DNA of 29,780 nucleotides from CAYWJA01 sp964458485 (GCA_964458485.1 CAYWJA010000023.1:1-29780); one strand, 5' to 3'. Shown: positions 1 through 8,111, numbered from the stretch's first letter. The notes: a model not told the origin generated them from the letters alone. Translations and numbers: made by a program.

Positions 1-258
1 CATTCTTTTTGCTAAGACAACACTTTTATTATAATCTTTTAATAATCGCTCACTTTGAGCAAACATTTTGTCATTAGCTGCTTCAACTTCCCTTACTATC
101 TCGTCAACTCTTTCTGCAGTAGGCTTGGCCTGTGGCTTGTTTGTCTTTGCTTCTACTGGTTGCTCGTTACCCTTTGGTGCATCTAATTGTCTATTAACAA
201 CCCTTTTTTCTTTAAAAAATTGAAAAGAATTTGTATTAGGTTTGAATAATTTTTCCAT
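1..258 (-). CDS. Partial CDS: N-terminal 86 residues of an unknown protein
   Basis: An open frame runs from an ATG at 258 leftwards off the window edge with no stop, so only the first 86 codons are present. The protein starts MEKLFKPNTNSFQFFKEK, followed by a low-complexity stretch rich in Lys, Pro, Gln and Glu and then a probable helix with alternating charge. No domain is recognised. The start is supported by a promoter 25-54 nt upstream, giving a leader of about 18 nt. The N-terminus resembles that of the unknown gene at 7047-8111 (M-LF, then QFF-E, R and P at similar spacing), so both may belong to one family or carry one targeting signal. Function unknown. Confidence 0.7.
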   Translation of the reverse strand, partial: MEKLFKPNTNSFQFFKEKRVVNRQLDAPKGNEQPVEAKTNKPQAKPTAERVDEIVREVEAANDKMFAQSERLLKDYNKSVVLAKRM

Positions 259-283
259 ATTTAAAAAAGTTAATTATCTTATA

Positions 284-312
284 ATTATAACACATAACAT
301 AATAAAAAGCAA
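284..312 (-). promoter_or_regulatory. Promoter of the partial gene at the left edge
   Basis: On the minus strand TTGCTT (312-307) and TATAAT (289-284) are 17 nt apart, and TGT immediately before the -10 gives an extended -10. The predicted start near 276 leaves an 18-nt leader without a Shine-Dalgarno. Confidence 0.6.
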
Positions 313-340
313 TATTAATTAATATAAATTCTATTATATC

Positions 341-372
341 AAAAACTGGAGCCCAAGTTAATGAGCTCCAGT
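341..372 (-). terminator. Rho-independent terminator after the 393-1151 gene
   Basis: A perfect 8-bp stem (ACTGGAGC at 345-352 and GCTCCAGT at 365-372) with a 12-nt loop is followed, in the minus-strand direction, by a short T run. It lies about 20 nt past the stop of the minus-strand gene. Confidence 0.6.
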
Positions 373-392
373 ATGGGCAACTTGTATATTAT

Positions 393-1151
393 TTACCCCG
401 TCATCCGATAATCATTTCCCGCCGCTCCTTCAGTCACCTCATATGCTTCATATTCCGGAGGTGTATTTTTACCAACACCCACACTAAATACTAATTGCAC
501 TTCATCTCTGGCAGATGGAAGTGGTGGTGGCACATTACCTTTGCTATTTGGTATTACAGGATTCCATCTTTCGCCATCGTTTTTAAATTCAGGTAATGGT
601 GGTGTCGGAAAGGGTGGGTCAGCCATGAGGCTCTTTGCGATGACTCTTGAGCCCCGAACGATTTGTTCTGCCGGACTAGACCCACCCCCCTCAATTTTTT
701 TTACTAAATCAGAAAATGTTAAACATTCATCTACATTATTGTCTGCAGAATATTCATCTATATAAACTTCGGTTTCCAGAATATTGCCATCTTCATCAGT
801 AATATCTATATCAAAGGTGTCATTTGTATCATTTATATTTAAAATAGTGCCATTATTGCCCACAAGATCACATTTTAGATGTTCTAAATACTGATTTATT
901 ACAAAAATCGCATTTACAGCACTTGGTGATTGAGAAATTTGCTCCACTCTTACATCCGGATTTCCCTCCACCCATTCTAAAAAATCAAGTAACAGATTTT
1001 CTGTATCAGGTGGTAGATCTGATGAATTTGCTAACTGAAAAACAGGCAATACTTTTTTATTTAAAGCATCAGCCCAATATTGAATTGTGCCCATCTGATC
1101 CACATAAATAGGTACTTCTTCAGCCGATGATGTGTAAGTTTGTGTTTTCAT
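393..1151 (-). CDS. Unknown acidic protein, 252 aa
   Basis: No family recognised. The protein is acidic, with an Asp/Asn-rich middle (about residues 100-140) and a Pro-rich, probably disordered stretch around 180-215 containing PPFPTPPLPEF and PPPLPS. There is no signal peptide or membrane segment. The ATG at 1151 is preceded 5 nt upstream by TATAAA (1162-1157), so the message would be leaderless if that is the -10; its -35 is weak. The gene is divergent from the one at 1249 and ends in a clear terminator, so it is probably a single-gene transcript. Confidence 0.65.
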   Translation of the reverse strand: MKTQTYTSSAEEVPIYVDQMGTIQYWADALNKKVLPVFQLANSSDLPPDTENLLLDFLEWVEGNPDVRVEQISQSPSAVNAIFVINQYLEHLKCDLVGNNGTILNINDTNDTFDIDITDEDGNILETEVYIDEYSADNNVDECLTFSDLVKKIEGGGSSPAEQIVRGSRVIAKSLMADPPFPTPPLPEFKNDGERWNPVIPNSKGNVPPPLPSARDEVQLVFSVGVGKNTPPEYEAYEVTEGAAGNDYRMTG

Positions 1152-1195
1152 GCACTTTTATACACATGAAAAATAGAAATGATACAAAATATAGG

Positions 1196-1224
1196 TTGAC
1201 ATTTTAAGAATAAAATGCAATAAT
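1196..1224 (+). promoter_or_regulatory. Strong promoter of the 1249 gene
   Basis: TTGACA (1196-1201), a 17-nt spacer, then AATAAT (1219-1224) with TGC just before it as an extended -10. Predicted +1 near 1231 gives an 18-nt leader with no Shine-Dalgarno before the ATG at 1249. Confidence 0.7.
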
Positions 1225-1248
1225 AATTACCTTTAAAATCACTTTATT

Positions 1249-2709
1249 ATGTCTAACACAGGAAATAATACCCCAAATGGATCGACAGATGACAATACAG
1301 ATTCCACACAAACAATTACTTTTTCGGATGGTTTAATGGTTAGCGTGGAAGAGGTTACAGATATACTTAGGCAAGACAGAGAGTCTGAAACTAGATTATT
1401 TAGATTTAGGGAAAGGAAAGCTTTAATGCATTTTAGGAATATGCTGAAGGCCGATCGTAATTTTTCAGCAGGTCAAATTAAATACTTTTCTGACCTTGTT
1501 CGTAGGGTCATAGAAGGGAGTAGTGTAGATGAGCAAAAAGAAACAGCCAGAGGAATTTTAGAACAATATGAAGGATATTTAAGTCCTTACCCCAGACAAT
1601 TATGCCAGGATGTGGCTGATGGCAAACAAGTATTTCGTAAATCTCCTGATGGTATAATTAAAAGAGCAGAAGACATGATCCAGGCAGGTATTCCGCCTAT
1701 TTTTTGCAAAGAATTTGAAGCTGAAGATGAGAATCCTTTTCCTAATGTTGATTTTTTACTACAATTTATAAGTGGTAAATATCGCAAAAATCAAAGATCA
1801 CAAATAATAAGAGCTAAAAAGAGTGGGGCTAAAAAGAGCCCATTTGTTAAAATTACACCTTCATTAAATGAAGATGTTACAGCGTTTAGAACCCTCGCGT
1901 TTGATGGAGACAAAATAAGTCCACAGGTTTATAGGGAAATAAATGCTTTTGCTAAATCTCATTTTAGGATAGAAGAAGGACAAAAAGAGTTGGTATCGCG
2001 TTCAGATTTATTGATTCTAAAATATTTGGAAAGGGCTTTATTGGAACTTAAACCTGAAGAACGTGAATGTGATGAATATACAGAAGGTGATGACTTAAGT
2101 TTTTTAAAGAAAGAATTATGGCATCTTAGATACACTCCAGAAGATAGACTAAATATAACTAATGATTATAAAAGAAGGTTAGAAGGTGGAGAAAGAGCTT
2201 TAACTTCAAATAAAAAACTTTTCCAAAACATGCAAATGTTGTTCCCAGATGTATTTCCAGATGAAGAAATTTTGGAACGAGCACGAGTAGAAGCAAAATT
2301 AGTTGAATGTCGCCAACTAGATGATTATCGTGGTATGCCATTAATAGTATTGGTTGACCCTAGATTCGGTACAAAATATATAGAAGAAGTTCAAGATCAC
2401 TTAAGAAAAATACTTGATGAGATATCAAGATCAGATGATCCGTTTAGGCTATTAAATAATATATACGATTGTTTGTTAGGGCATTTAAAAATTCCTTATG
2501 CCTTTTTAGCTCTTCATGAGTTTAGGGATTTAGTCACCAGAGCCAGGTTAAGCTTGTTAGAAAATATGAATGATGATGATTTTCGGTCAAATATTGGTCG
2601 TTTTCAGGCTATGTCTTTAGGTCATAGACAAAAAATGGTCTACAATTTAGCAGATATACAGCTAAGAGAAGTGCTTGTTGAAAGAGCTAAAAATTTAGGA
2701 ATTTTATAG
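1249..2709 (+). CDS. Unknown 486-aa cytoplasmic protein
   Basis: No domain recognised. The first 25 residues are Asn/Thr/Ser/Asp-rich and probably disordered. The rest is predominantly charged and helical, with Arg/Glu-rich segments, and there is no signal peptide or transmembrane segment. The ATG at 1249 sits 18 nt below the expected start of a near-consensus promoter, so it is probably well expressed. It converges with the ligase fusion gene at 2722 with only 12 nt between the two stops and no room for a separate terminator. The long continuous frame and strong promoter argue for a real gene. Confidence 0.75.
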   Translation: MSNTGNNTPNGSTDDNTDSTQTITFSDGLMVSVEEVTDILRQDRESETRLFRFRERKALMHFRNMLKADRNFSAGQIKYFSDLVRRVIEGSSVDEQKETARGILEQYEGYLSPYPRQLCQDVADGKQVFRKSPDGIIKRAEDMIQAGIPPIFCKEFEAEDENPFPNVDFLLQFISGKYRKNQRSQIIRAKKSGAKKSPFVKITPSLNEDVTAFRTLAFDGDKISPQVYREINAFAKSHFRIEEGQKELVSRSDLLILKYLERALLELKPEERECDEYTEGDDLSFLKKELWHLRYTPEDRLNITNDYKRRLEGGERALTSNKKLFQNMQMLFPDVFPDEEILERARVEAKLVECRQLDDYRGMPLIVLVDPRFGTKYIEEVQDHLRKILDEISRSDDPFRLLNNIYDCLLGHLKIPYAFLALHEFRDLVTRARLSLLENMNDDDFRSNIGRFQAMSLGHRQKMVYNLADIQLREVLVERAKNLGIL

Positions 2710-2721
2710 AAAATAACTAAG

Positions 2722-5085
2722 TTAATCCCTCAAATACCCCGGTAAAAATGTCGGTGCCTTAAGCCCCCTCACCTTTTTAACAATCTCCAAATCTTTTAAG
2801 TTAATCTTGCCGTAATAAAGGTCACGCAAGTCACCACCGTTTTTTACGAAATCGAGTATTATACGGTAGCCTTTAAAATAAACAAAATCTTTAGTAAAAG
2901 CACCAGGTTTCGATGTATCAGTAAGTCCGCGTTTTGCCTTCAGTGCTACCTTCCATGCCCTATCCATACTAAATCCATACTTTAATACCTCTTCGTATAC
3001 ATCGGAAAAAGAGCCATGCAGGGCTTTGTGAATTCCAATAACAGATGATGCAGGCCAGTATTTTTTTTCAGTTTCACTGGATTCAGTTTGTTCTTGGTTA
3101 TAAACAGCAAGTCCTTCCTCCGTCATTAAATAATCCGCAAGTCCTCTTTGGAAGATTTTATATGGCTGCAAGCTGCCATTCATCGCAGTAAATACATGAG
3201 TTTCAATTTCATGCGCTATTGTACCCTTAAGACGTTCTGCAGAAAATTTCGCATCTTTACGCAGCATTACGGAATTAGATTTGCCGGCAATTGCATCAGA
3301 AACCATATTCTCTTTGATTTTGACATTCCAGCCCTTAAGGCCAAAATTTTTAATAGCATCTTCAAAAAGAAATTTAGCATCCTTAGAGGAAAGCATTTTT
3401 TTAGTCTCTGGGAAAGTTTCCGGCATTTTTTTTACCTCCTCCAAGGCTGCATGTAGTATTTTTGCGTCTGGCTTGCCATATAAATGTATTGATTTTGATG
3501 TAAATGCATCGGCACCACGTGCTTCTATGAGTTCAATTTTTCTTTTAATTTCATCTGCCTTTTTTTGCCATAAAATACCTATTGGTGTATCTGGGAATTC
3601 AATTCTTTTTAGTCTTGCATATAGATTATTAGGATCAAATTTAAGTGTTTTATATTCAAACTGAGGATTATATGTAGAATCCACCAAGAACTTATTATAT
3701 TCATCATTCAGATTTATCGGCTTTAGGTGTGAAAGCAGTCGAATTTCTTCATCAATTTTTATAATTTCTTCATCAATTTTTTGTAAATCTTCATTGGTGA
3801 ATTGGCGAACAATATGGGCCATATCAGAAGTATCCCCATCAGATGTACTGGATTCTGCGGACATATGCTTAGTTGGATCAATTAAAAAATCTCTTAAATC
3901 GCGTTGGCCGATTATCATTTTATATTTTTCATTACTAAGATCAGTTATATCTACAACAGTCTGAATACGCTTGCCAATAAGGTTAAATTTACAATGTTTT
4001 CCGTCTGATTTGATATCATTAGCAGTATCCGCATCTAATATTGATTTTTTTATATTAGGATCAATTTGTGCAATAATTTTTTTAGTACCCTTTTTCCCTA
4101 TTACTTCAATTCTTTCCAGGTGCCCGACTACTGGTTTTTGTGGGTGAATATCATCTATTTTATGTTCTATTTTTTGGCCAAAAATATCTTGAGCAATGCG
4201 CACACCTTTTTCCGGAGTTGCCACCTTAATACCCTCAACTCGCTCCAATCTTTTTCTTAATGGTGCCATATTGGCTATTTGTACTGCAAGGCCCGCACGG
4301 GCGTTTATTTCAAGTAACATCGGACCACTTTTATCTAGTGTTATATCTATAGCTGCAAAACCAAGATTGGTTACCTGCTGAACTCGGGATGCTATTAATA
4401 AAATTTCATCCCAATTTGGTATTTTGGATCCTTTTACAGGGCCGTATCCGGGGATACTATCAATTTCTTTATTATATTGGGTTACATGTGTCATTACTCC
4501 TTTTGCAATATCTATGCCAACCGCAATACCACCCAGATGCACATTAGCCTTGCCCTGAGATTCCTCAGTTGACAGTCGCATCATAGCCATAACAGGAATA
4601 AGATTATGAACAACAACTCTAATATCAGGGAGTCCTTTATGAGACATTTTATCGAATGGCGGCATTGCTTCCAGCCTTTGTTCAAAAAAGGCAATATCAG
4701 AAATATTAGCCAGAGAATATCTGCCGTCTAATATATCAGTTACATGACGCACTAATGCCCCATGACTCATAATATTTCCATTACTTTTAACCCAGTTTCT
4801 ACCTTTCCTGCCGGCAATAATTAAAATACCTTCACCGCCATAACCAGCATTAGGTTTAACAACAAACGAATTAGGCAGACTATTCCAATCAAAGCCTTCA
4901 AGATCTTTTTTATTATGAATTGAGGCATAAAATTTAGCCACTGGAACACCCCTGGCAGATAAAAATTTTTTAGTTTTCATCTTACTATCCGCCATCATAA
5001 TGGCTTTTTTTGGGTTGTAAGCTTTGATGTACAGCAGGTTCCTGGCATTGATGCCAAGTAGGCCTGGGTTATGAAAGAACCACAT
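2722..5085 (-). CDS. Fusion: ATP-grasp glutamate-ligase-like + RimB-like protease-like + MATCAP/DUF1704 metallopeptidase
   Basis: Three regions are seen in 787 residues. Residues 1-285 match the alpha-L-glutamate-ligase-like (RimK-related) ATP-grasp family: LGINARNLLYI at 10-20, VVKPNAGYGGEGILI near 75-89, and the metal-binding MLLEINARAG at 256-265. Residues 318-406 resemble the RimK-associated retropepsin-like protease family (VVGHLERIEV, then MIIGQRDLRDFLIDP), but the usual D-T-G-A is DPNI at 342-345, so it is probably inactive. After a short helix, 456-787 match DUF1704/MATCAP peptidases, with HEIETH at 625-630 (HExxxH) and TEEGLA at 655-660. No signal peptide, so cytoplasmic. It lies downstream of the PKD-7TM gene in a probable two-gene unit. 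By family it should add an amino acid or peptide to a substrate and trim a C-terminal residue from one. The substrate is unknown. The start is supported by the conserved N-terminal motif. Confidence 0.85.
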   Translation of the reverse strand: MWFFHNPGLLGINARNLLYIKAYNPKKAIMMADSKMKTKKFLSARGVPVAKFYASIHNKKDLEGFDWNSLPNSFVVKPNAGYGGEGILIIAGRKGRNWVKSNGNIMSHGALVRHVTDILDGRYSLANISDIAFFEQRLEAMPPFDKMSHKGLPDIRVVVHNLIPVMAMMRLSTEESQGKANVHLGGIAVGIDIAKGVMTHVTQYNKEIDSIPGYGPVKGSKIPNWDEILLIASRVQQVTNLGFAAIDITLDKSGPMLLEINARAGLAVQIANMAPLRKRLERVEGIKVATPEKGVRIAQDIFGQKIEHKIDDIHPQKPVVGHLERIEVIGKKGTKKIIAQIDPNIKKSILDADTANDIKSDGKHCKFNLIGKRIQTVVDITDLSNEKYKMIIGQRDLRDFLIDPTKHMSAESSTSDGDTSDMAHIVRQFTNEDLQKIDEEIIKIDEEIRLLSHLKPINLNDEYNKFLVDSTYNPQFEYKTLKFDPNNLYARLKRIEFPDTPIGILWQKKADEIKRKIELIEARGADAFTSKSIHLYGKPDAKILHAALEEVKKMPETFPETKKMLSSKDAKFLFEDAIKNFGLKGWNVKIKENMVSDAIAGKSNSVMLRKDAKFSAERLKGTIAHEIETHVFTAMNGSLQPYKIFQRGLADYLMTEEGLAVYNQEQTESSETEKKYWPASSVIGIHKALHGSFSDVYEEVLKYGFSMDRAWKVALKAKRGLTDTSKPGAFTKDFVYFKGYRIILDFVKNGGDLRDLYYGKINLKDLEIVKKVRGLKAPTFLPGYLRD

Positions 5086-5089
5086 GATA

Positions 5090-5215
5090 TTTTTGATTTT
5101 AGATTTCAGATTTTAGATTCGATTCTTCATTTTAAATTCGAGTATTTTAATAAGTAAATACTAAATACAAAATATCAAATTTGAATCAAAAATCAGAAAT
5201 CAGAAATGTTAAATC
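5090..5215. repeat. Heptamer-phased palindrome, copy 1 (126 bp)
   Basis: The gap between the 7TM gene and the ligase fusion is an imperfect inverted repeat that reads as 18 consecutive 7-nt words. TTTTAGA, TTTCAGA and TTTTAGA occur on the left arm, AGAAATC and AGAAATG on the right. Words on one arm are roughly the reverse complement of those on the other. Confidence 0.75.
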
Positions 5216-5254
5216 TGAAGAATAATCCCGAAGGCTTTCGGGATTATTCTTCAG
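5215..5254 (-). repeat. 18-bp perfect hairpin overlapping a stop codon
   Basis: Arms 5215-5232 and 5237-5254 are perfectly complementary around a 4-nt loop, with core CCCGAA/TTCGGG. The stop codon (5244-5246) and last codons of the 7TM gene lie in one arm. No T run follows on the minus strand, so it is a palindromic insert or an unusual terminator. Confidence 0.7.
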
Positions 5255-6740
5255 CGTGTTTCATTACTTCACGGAAGCGTATGTATTCAAAGAAGCGAAG
5301 CCCGGTCCATCTGCCAAGACCGAGATTTACGAGTATGAGAAGTATGATTATTTCCGGATAACTCAACATCAGGTTTTGGAGGAACTGGGATTCTACCACC
5401 CAATAGCAAATAAGAGATACAATTGTTGTTTCCAGCATTAAAAGTGCAGCTGCCCACACGCCTTTACCACTTTGTGCGCTTACAAATTTTTCCGCTAATG
5501 TTGTCATAATAAGCATCGGGAATACTGCAATAGATGCCAGATTACTTATGTCTAAATACGTTCCAAACGTAAGCATTAACAGCAGAATCAGCGTCGAAAT
5601 CGTAAATACAATGGCAATTCTGGGTATGTGCAAAAGCCTTACATGCTCAAGTGCTTTACGTAAAATCGCACCGGTTATAAGTATTAAAATTAAAATAATT
5701 ACCCCGAATTTAAGCCCCAATGCCATAAAAGATAGGGTAATAATAGCCGGTGTGTACAGGCCAAAGGTAGTAACACCAATAACTTGTTTTAAAAATGTAA
5801 TAATTGTGGCAATAACTGGTAACATCAGCAAGAGCACAATTGTATTACTTGGAATGCCTTGTGTAATCATGAAATTTACAAAAAAGGAAAGAAAATTCAA
5901 TATTCCTATTTTACTTGTTGTGGAATCTATAATTTTATATTCAGCAATACCGTTTTTTAAATCCTTCACAAAAGCATCAACACTTTTTGCACTAATTAAA
6001 TTTTCTAATTTATGTTCACGGGTTAATACAATCTGCTTAGGCTTAATAATGCCATAATTGCTCTGCATAATACGCCCGACAGTTTTTAAATTTTTATTAG
6101 AAATAACTACAATAGTTTTATCTTTTAAAGACTTCTGTACATCTTTATTAGACCTAACCAATCTGGTTAAAGCATTAATTCCGCTACCCCTAGTAGTAAA
6201 TACTGCGATTGTATCAGCACTGCTAATTGTTTTTACTTGCGAGGTTAATTTTTTTGATAGTGTCTCCTCCGACATGAAAGCTGTAGTGCTGTTATAGCTT
6301 TCAATGGTATTAATATAAGTACCTTTTGTTAATGCTGTATCGTATAATTTTTTAATCCCCTCTTTTTTATCTGTAACATCTGTTAAAAGAAGAACTAATT
6401 TGTCGTAAACAAATACCTCTTTGGTAATAGAGCTTTTTTCTTTTTTTTGCGTAACAGTCAGAGTTACCAAATATTTTCCTGGTTTAGCATAAGAATATAC
6501 AACTTCAGCGCCCCTTCCTTTACCTTTTTTGTCACCAAAATCCCAACTATAATCCACAATTATTTTTTTATCAGGAACAAAAGATTTTGAGGCATCTAAA
6601 ATTATATTTTTATTAACCTGAACAATATCATTTGCTTCTATTACGGCTCGGACTTTGTTTAAGTCGAATGTAACAGCTGCCGAAACGAATTGAGGTAGGA
6701 GAATAATGCTCGCAAGGAGGGAGAGAAATAGTTTCTTCAT
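5244..6740 (-). CDS. Exported PKD-domain protein with C-terminal 7TM (7TM_transglut-like) domain
   Basis: This 498-residue protein has a clear signal peptide (1-21, MKKLF then a hydrophobic stretch ending FVSA). A PKD domain follows at about 25-112 (YSWDFGD at 64-70), then an extracytoplasmic alpha/beta region (115-270). Seven or so hydrophobic helices span about 281-475, including the motif TFGLYTPAIITLSF (325-338) and a C-terminal EYIRFREV tail. The membrane part matches the 7TM domain usually fused to an inactive transglutaminase and encoded beside RimK-related ligases. Here a PKD domain stands where the transglutaminase-like domain normally is. The ligase fusion lies immediately downstream, so this is probably the membrane sensor or acceptor of that enzyme. 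The last codons and stop lie within a strong hairpin. Confidence 0.8.
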   Translation of the reverse strand: MKKLFLSLLASIILLPQFVSAAVTFDLNKVRAVIEANDIVQVNKNIILDASKSFVPDKKIIVDYSWDFGDKKGKGRGAEVVYSYAKPGKYLVTLTVTQKKEKSSITKEVFVYDKLVLLLTDVTDKKEGIKKLYDTALTKGTYINTIESYNSTTAFMSEETLSKKLTSQVKTISSADTIAVFTTRGSGINALTRLVRSNKDVQKSLKDKTIVVISNKNLKTVGRIMQSNYGIIKPKQIVLTREHKLENLISAKSVDAFVKDLKNGIAEYKIIDSTTSKIGILNFLSFFVNFMITQGIPSNTIVLLLMLPVIATIITFLKQVIGVTTFGLYTPAIITLSFMALGLKFGVIILILILITGAILRKALEHVRLLHIPRIAIVFTISTLILLLMLTFGTYLDISNLASIAVFPMLIMTTLAEKFVSAQSGKGVWAAALLMLETTIVSLICYWVVESQFLQNLMLSYPEIIILLILVNLGLGRWTGLRFFEYIRFREVMKHAEE

Positions 6741-6892
6741 GATTATTAAATTTTTATTTTTTAGTTTTTAATGAATGTTTAATTCTCAAATTTTTAAATA
6801 TTAAACATTGAATCATTATAATATTGAATAAAAACTAAAAATTACAATAGTCATTTTACCAAAAAAACACTAAGACCAACAGCAGTTTATCA
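6741..6892. repeat. AT-rich palindrome upstream of the PKD-7TM gene
   Basis: Between about 6750 and 6840 the sequence is a long imperfect inverted repeat. The outer arms carry TTTTTAGTTTTTA and its complement, the inner arms AATGTTTAAT and ATTAAACATT. TATAAT on the minus strand (6820-6815) could serve the 7TM gene but has no good -35. From about 6845 to 6892 I see nothing else. Confidence 0.5.
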
Positions 6893-7046
6893 TTTCAGAT
6901 TTCGGATTTCTGATTTCTGATTCGATTTTTCATTTATCATTCATATATTTATCATTTACTAGCTATTTGATTAATTAAGAAATAGTAAATCAAAAATATA
7001 AGAATACTAAATTGATTCTGAAATCTGAAATCTGAGATCTGAAATA
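6893..7046. repeat. Heptamer-phased palindrome, copy 2 (154 bp)
   Basis: Twenty-two in-phase 7-nt words form an imperfect palindrome: TTTCAGA, TTTCGGA and two TTTCTGA on the left; TGAAATC twice, TGAGATC and TGAAATA on the right. It ends at the base before the stop codon of the 7047 gene and forms most of the gap to the PKD-7TM gene. Confidence 0.8.
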
Positions 7047-8111
7047 TCATTGTGCATCTTTCATTTTTTCTGCCATAGCTCCTGCAACAGATGAGCCTAT
7101 AATAGCAGCTTCGTCAGCAGGAGATGCGATAATGCTCTTTGTTGCCTTTACTGCGCTACGAAAGCCTCTAATTCTCTTGAGTTTATCCATTAAAACTGCG
7201 GCTTTTGCCGCAGGAAGAACCTTGGTCAGTTTATCTAATCCCTTATAAACAAATAGTGCAGAATAAGCTATTTCTACAATAAATGCTGTTTTTTCTGCTG
7301 TTGTACAATTTTGCCAACCTTTTTTAATGATTTCGCCTAATATTTCGCGTTGTTTTGGATCCTGTATCATTTTTAAAGATGTTAGTAAATCTGCATAAGT
7401 TTTTTTATTAAAGAGACTTATGCCAAACCTAACAACGCCCTCTATGGCATTGCCTGGGGCAATTAATATTTTCTGGTAACCTTCAAGGTTTTTTTGACCT
7501 GTTTTATCTTTTACCAAAAATTCCACAAAACTTTCTTCACCTTGAAAAATTACCCTACCTATTGCCGCCATTTCTTCTCCAGTAAATTTGATTTTTTCTT
7601 TTATTTTTTCTTTTCCTTCTTTTTTAAATACATTTGTTCCAGTAAGGCTGGAGGGATTAGAATGAGTTATTTGTCTTACAGCTGATTTTAAATATCTCTG
7701 ACCTTCAGGACTTTTGACGTTAAAATCCGGGTAACGCGCTAATAATTCTTTTGTCAAATTTTGTCTTTGGGGTTTGTTTAGTTTTGTTTTTGCCAAATAA
7801 TTTGCCAAATCCGTCATCTGCTTTGTTACTGGCGGGCTTAATTTATCAATATTTGCGTTTGCTTGTTTTAATTTTCTGGCTGCTATATCTTTTCGAATTG
7901 CTGCGGCTTCTCTTAACATTGCTTCATGATTCAAGCGTTTTTCCCTAGCCTTCCCTCGTTTTTCAGCCTCCCTTGCTTCATGTTTTTTAATAGACTTTGT
8001 TGGTATAGCTTTAACCCCTGGCTCATCTGGCACACCAAATCTTTTATAAATGAAATAATTTTCATTAAAGAATTGAGAAATTTTAAATGATGTATTAAAT
8101 AAATTTTTCAT
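7047..8111 (-). CDS. Unknown basic protein, 354 aa
   Basis: No family recognised. The N-terminus (MKNLFNTSFKISQFFNEN) is followed by a Lys/Arg/Ala-rich helical region (about 38-90) that could form a coiled coil. The rest is mixed, with moderately hydrophobic helices around 265-290 and an Ala/Gly-rich C-terminal helix. The start is put at the ATG at 8111 rather than the in-frame TTG at 8117, because it gives an N-terminus resembling the partial gene at 1-258. It lies between the VirD4-like ATPase and the PKD-7TM gene on the same strand, but heptamer palindromes separate it from both, so co-transcription is uncertain. Confidence 0.65.
   Translation of the reverse strand: MKNLFNTSFKISQFFNENYFIYKRFGVPDEPGVKAIPTKSIKKHEAREAEKRGKAREKRLNHEAMLREAAAIRKDIAARKLKQANANIDKLSPPVTKQMTDLANYLAKTKLNKPQRQNLTKELLARYPDFNVKSPEGQRYLKSAVRQITHSNPSSLTGTNVFKKEGKEKIKEKIKFTGEEMAAIGRVIFQGEESFVEFLVKDKTGQKNLEGYQKILIAPGNAIEGVVRFGISLFNKKTYADLLTSLKMIQDPKQREILGEIIKKGWQNCTTAEKTAFIVEIAYSALFVYKGLDKLTKVLPAAKAAVLMDKLKRIRGFRSAVKATKSIIASPADEAAIIGSSVAGAMAEKMKDAQ

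Noticed and set aside
3148..3664. Plus-strand frames of 102 and 127 residues
   Set aside because: Shadows opposite the DUF1704 metallopeptidase part of the ligase fusion.
5548..6057. Plus-strand frame of 169 residues with hydrophobic character
   Set aside because: Complement of the membrane helices of the 7TM protein; hydrophobic codons on one strand give hydrophobic-looking antisense frames.
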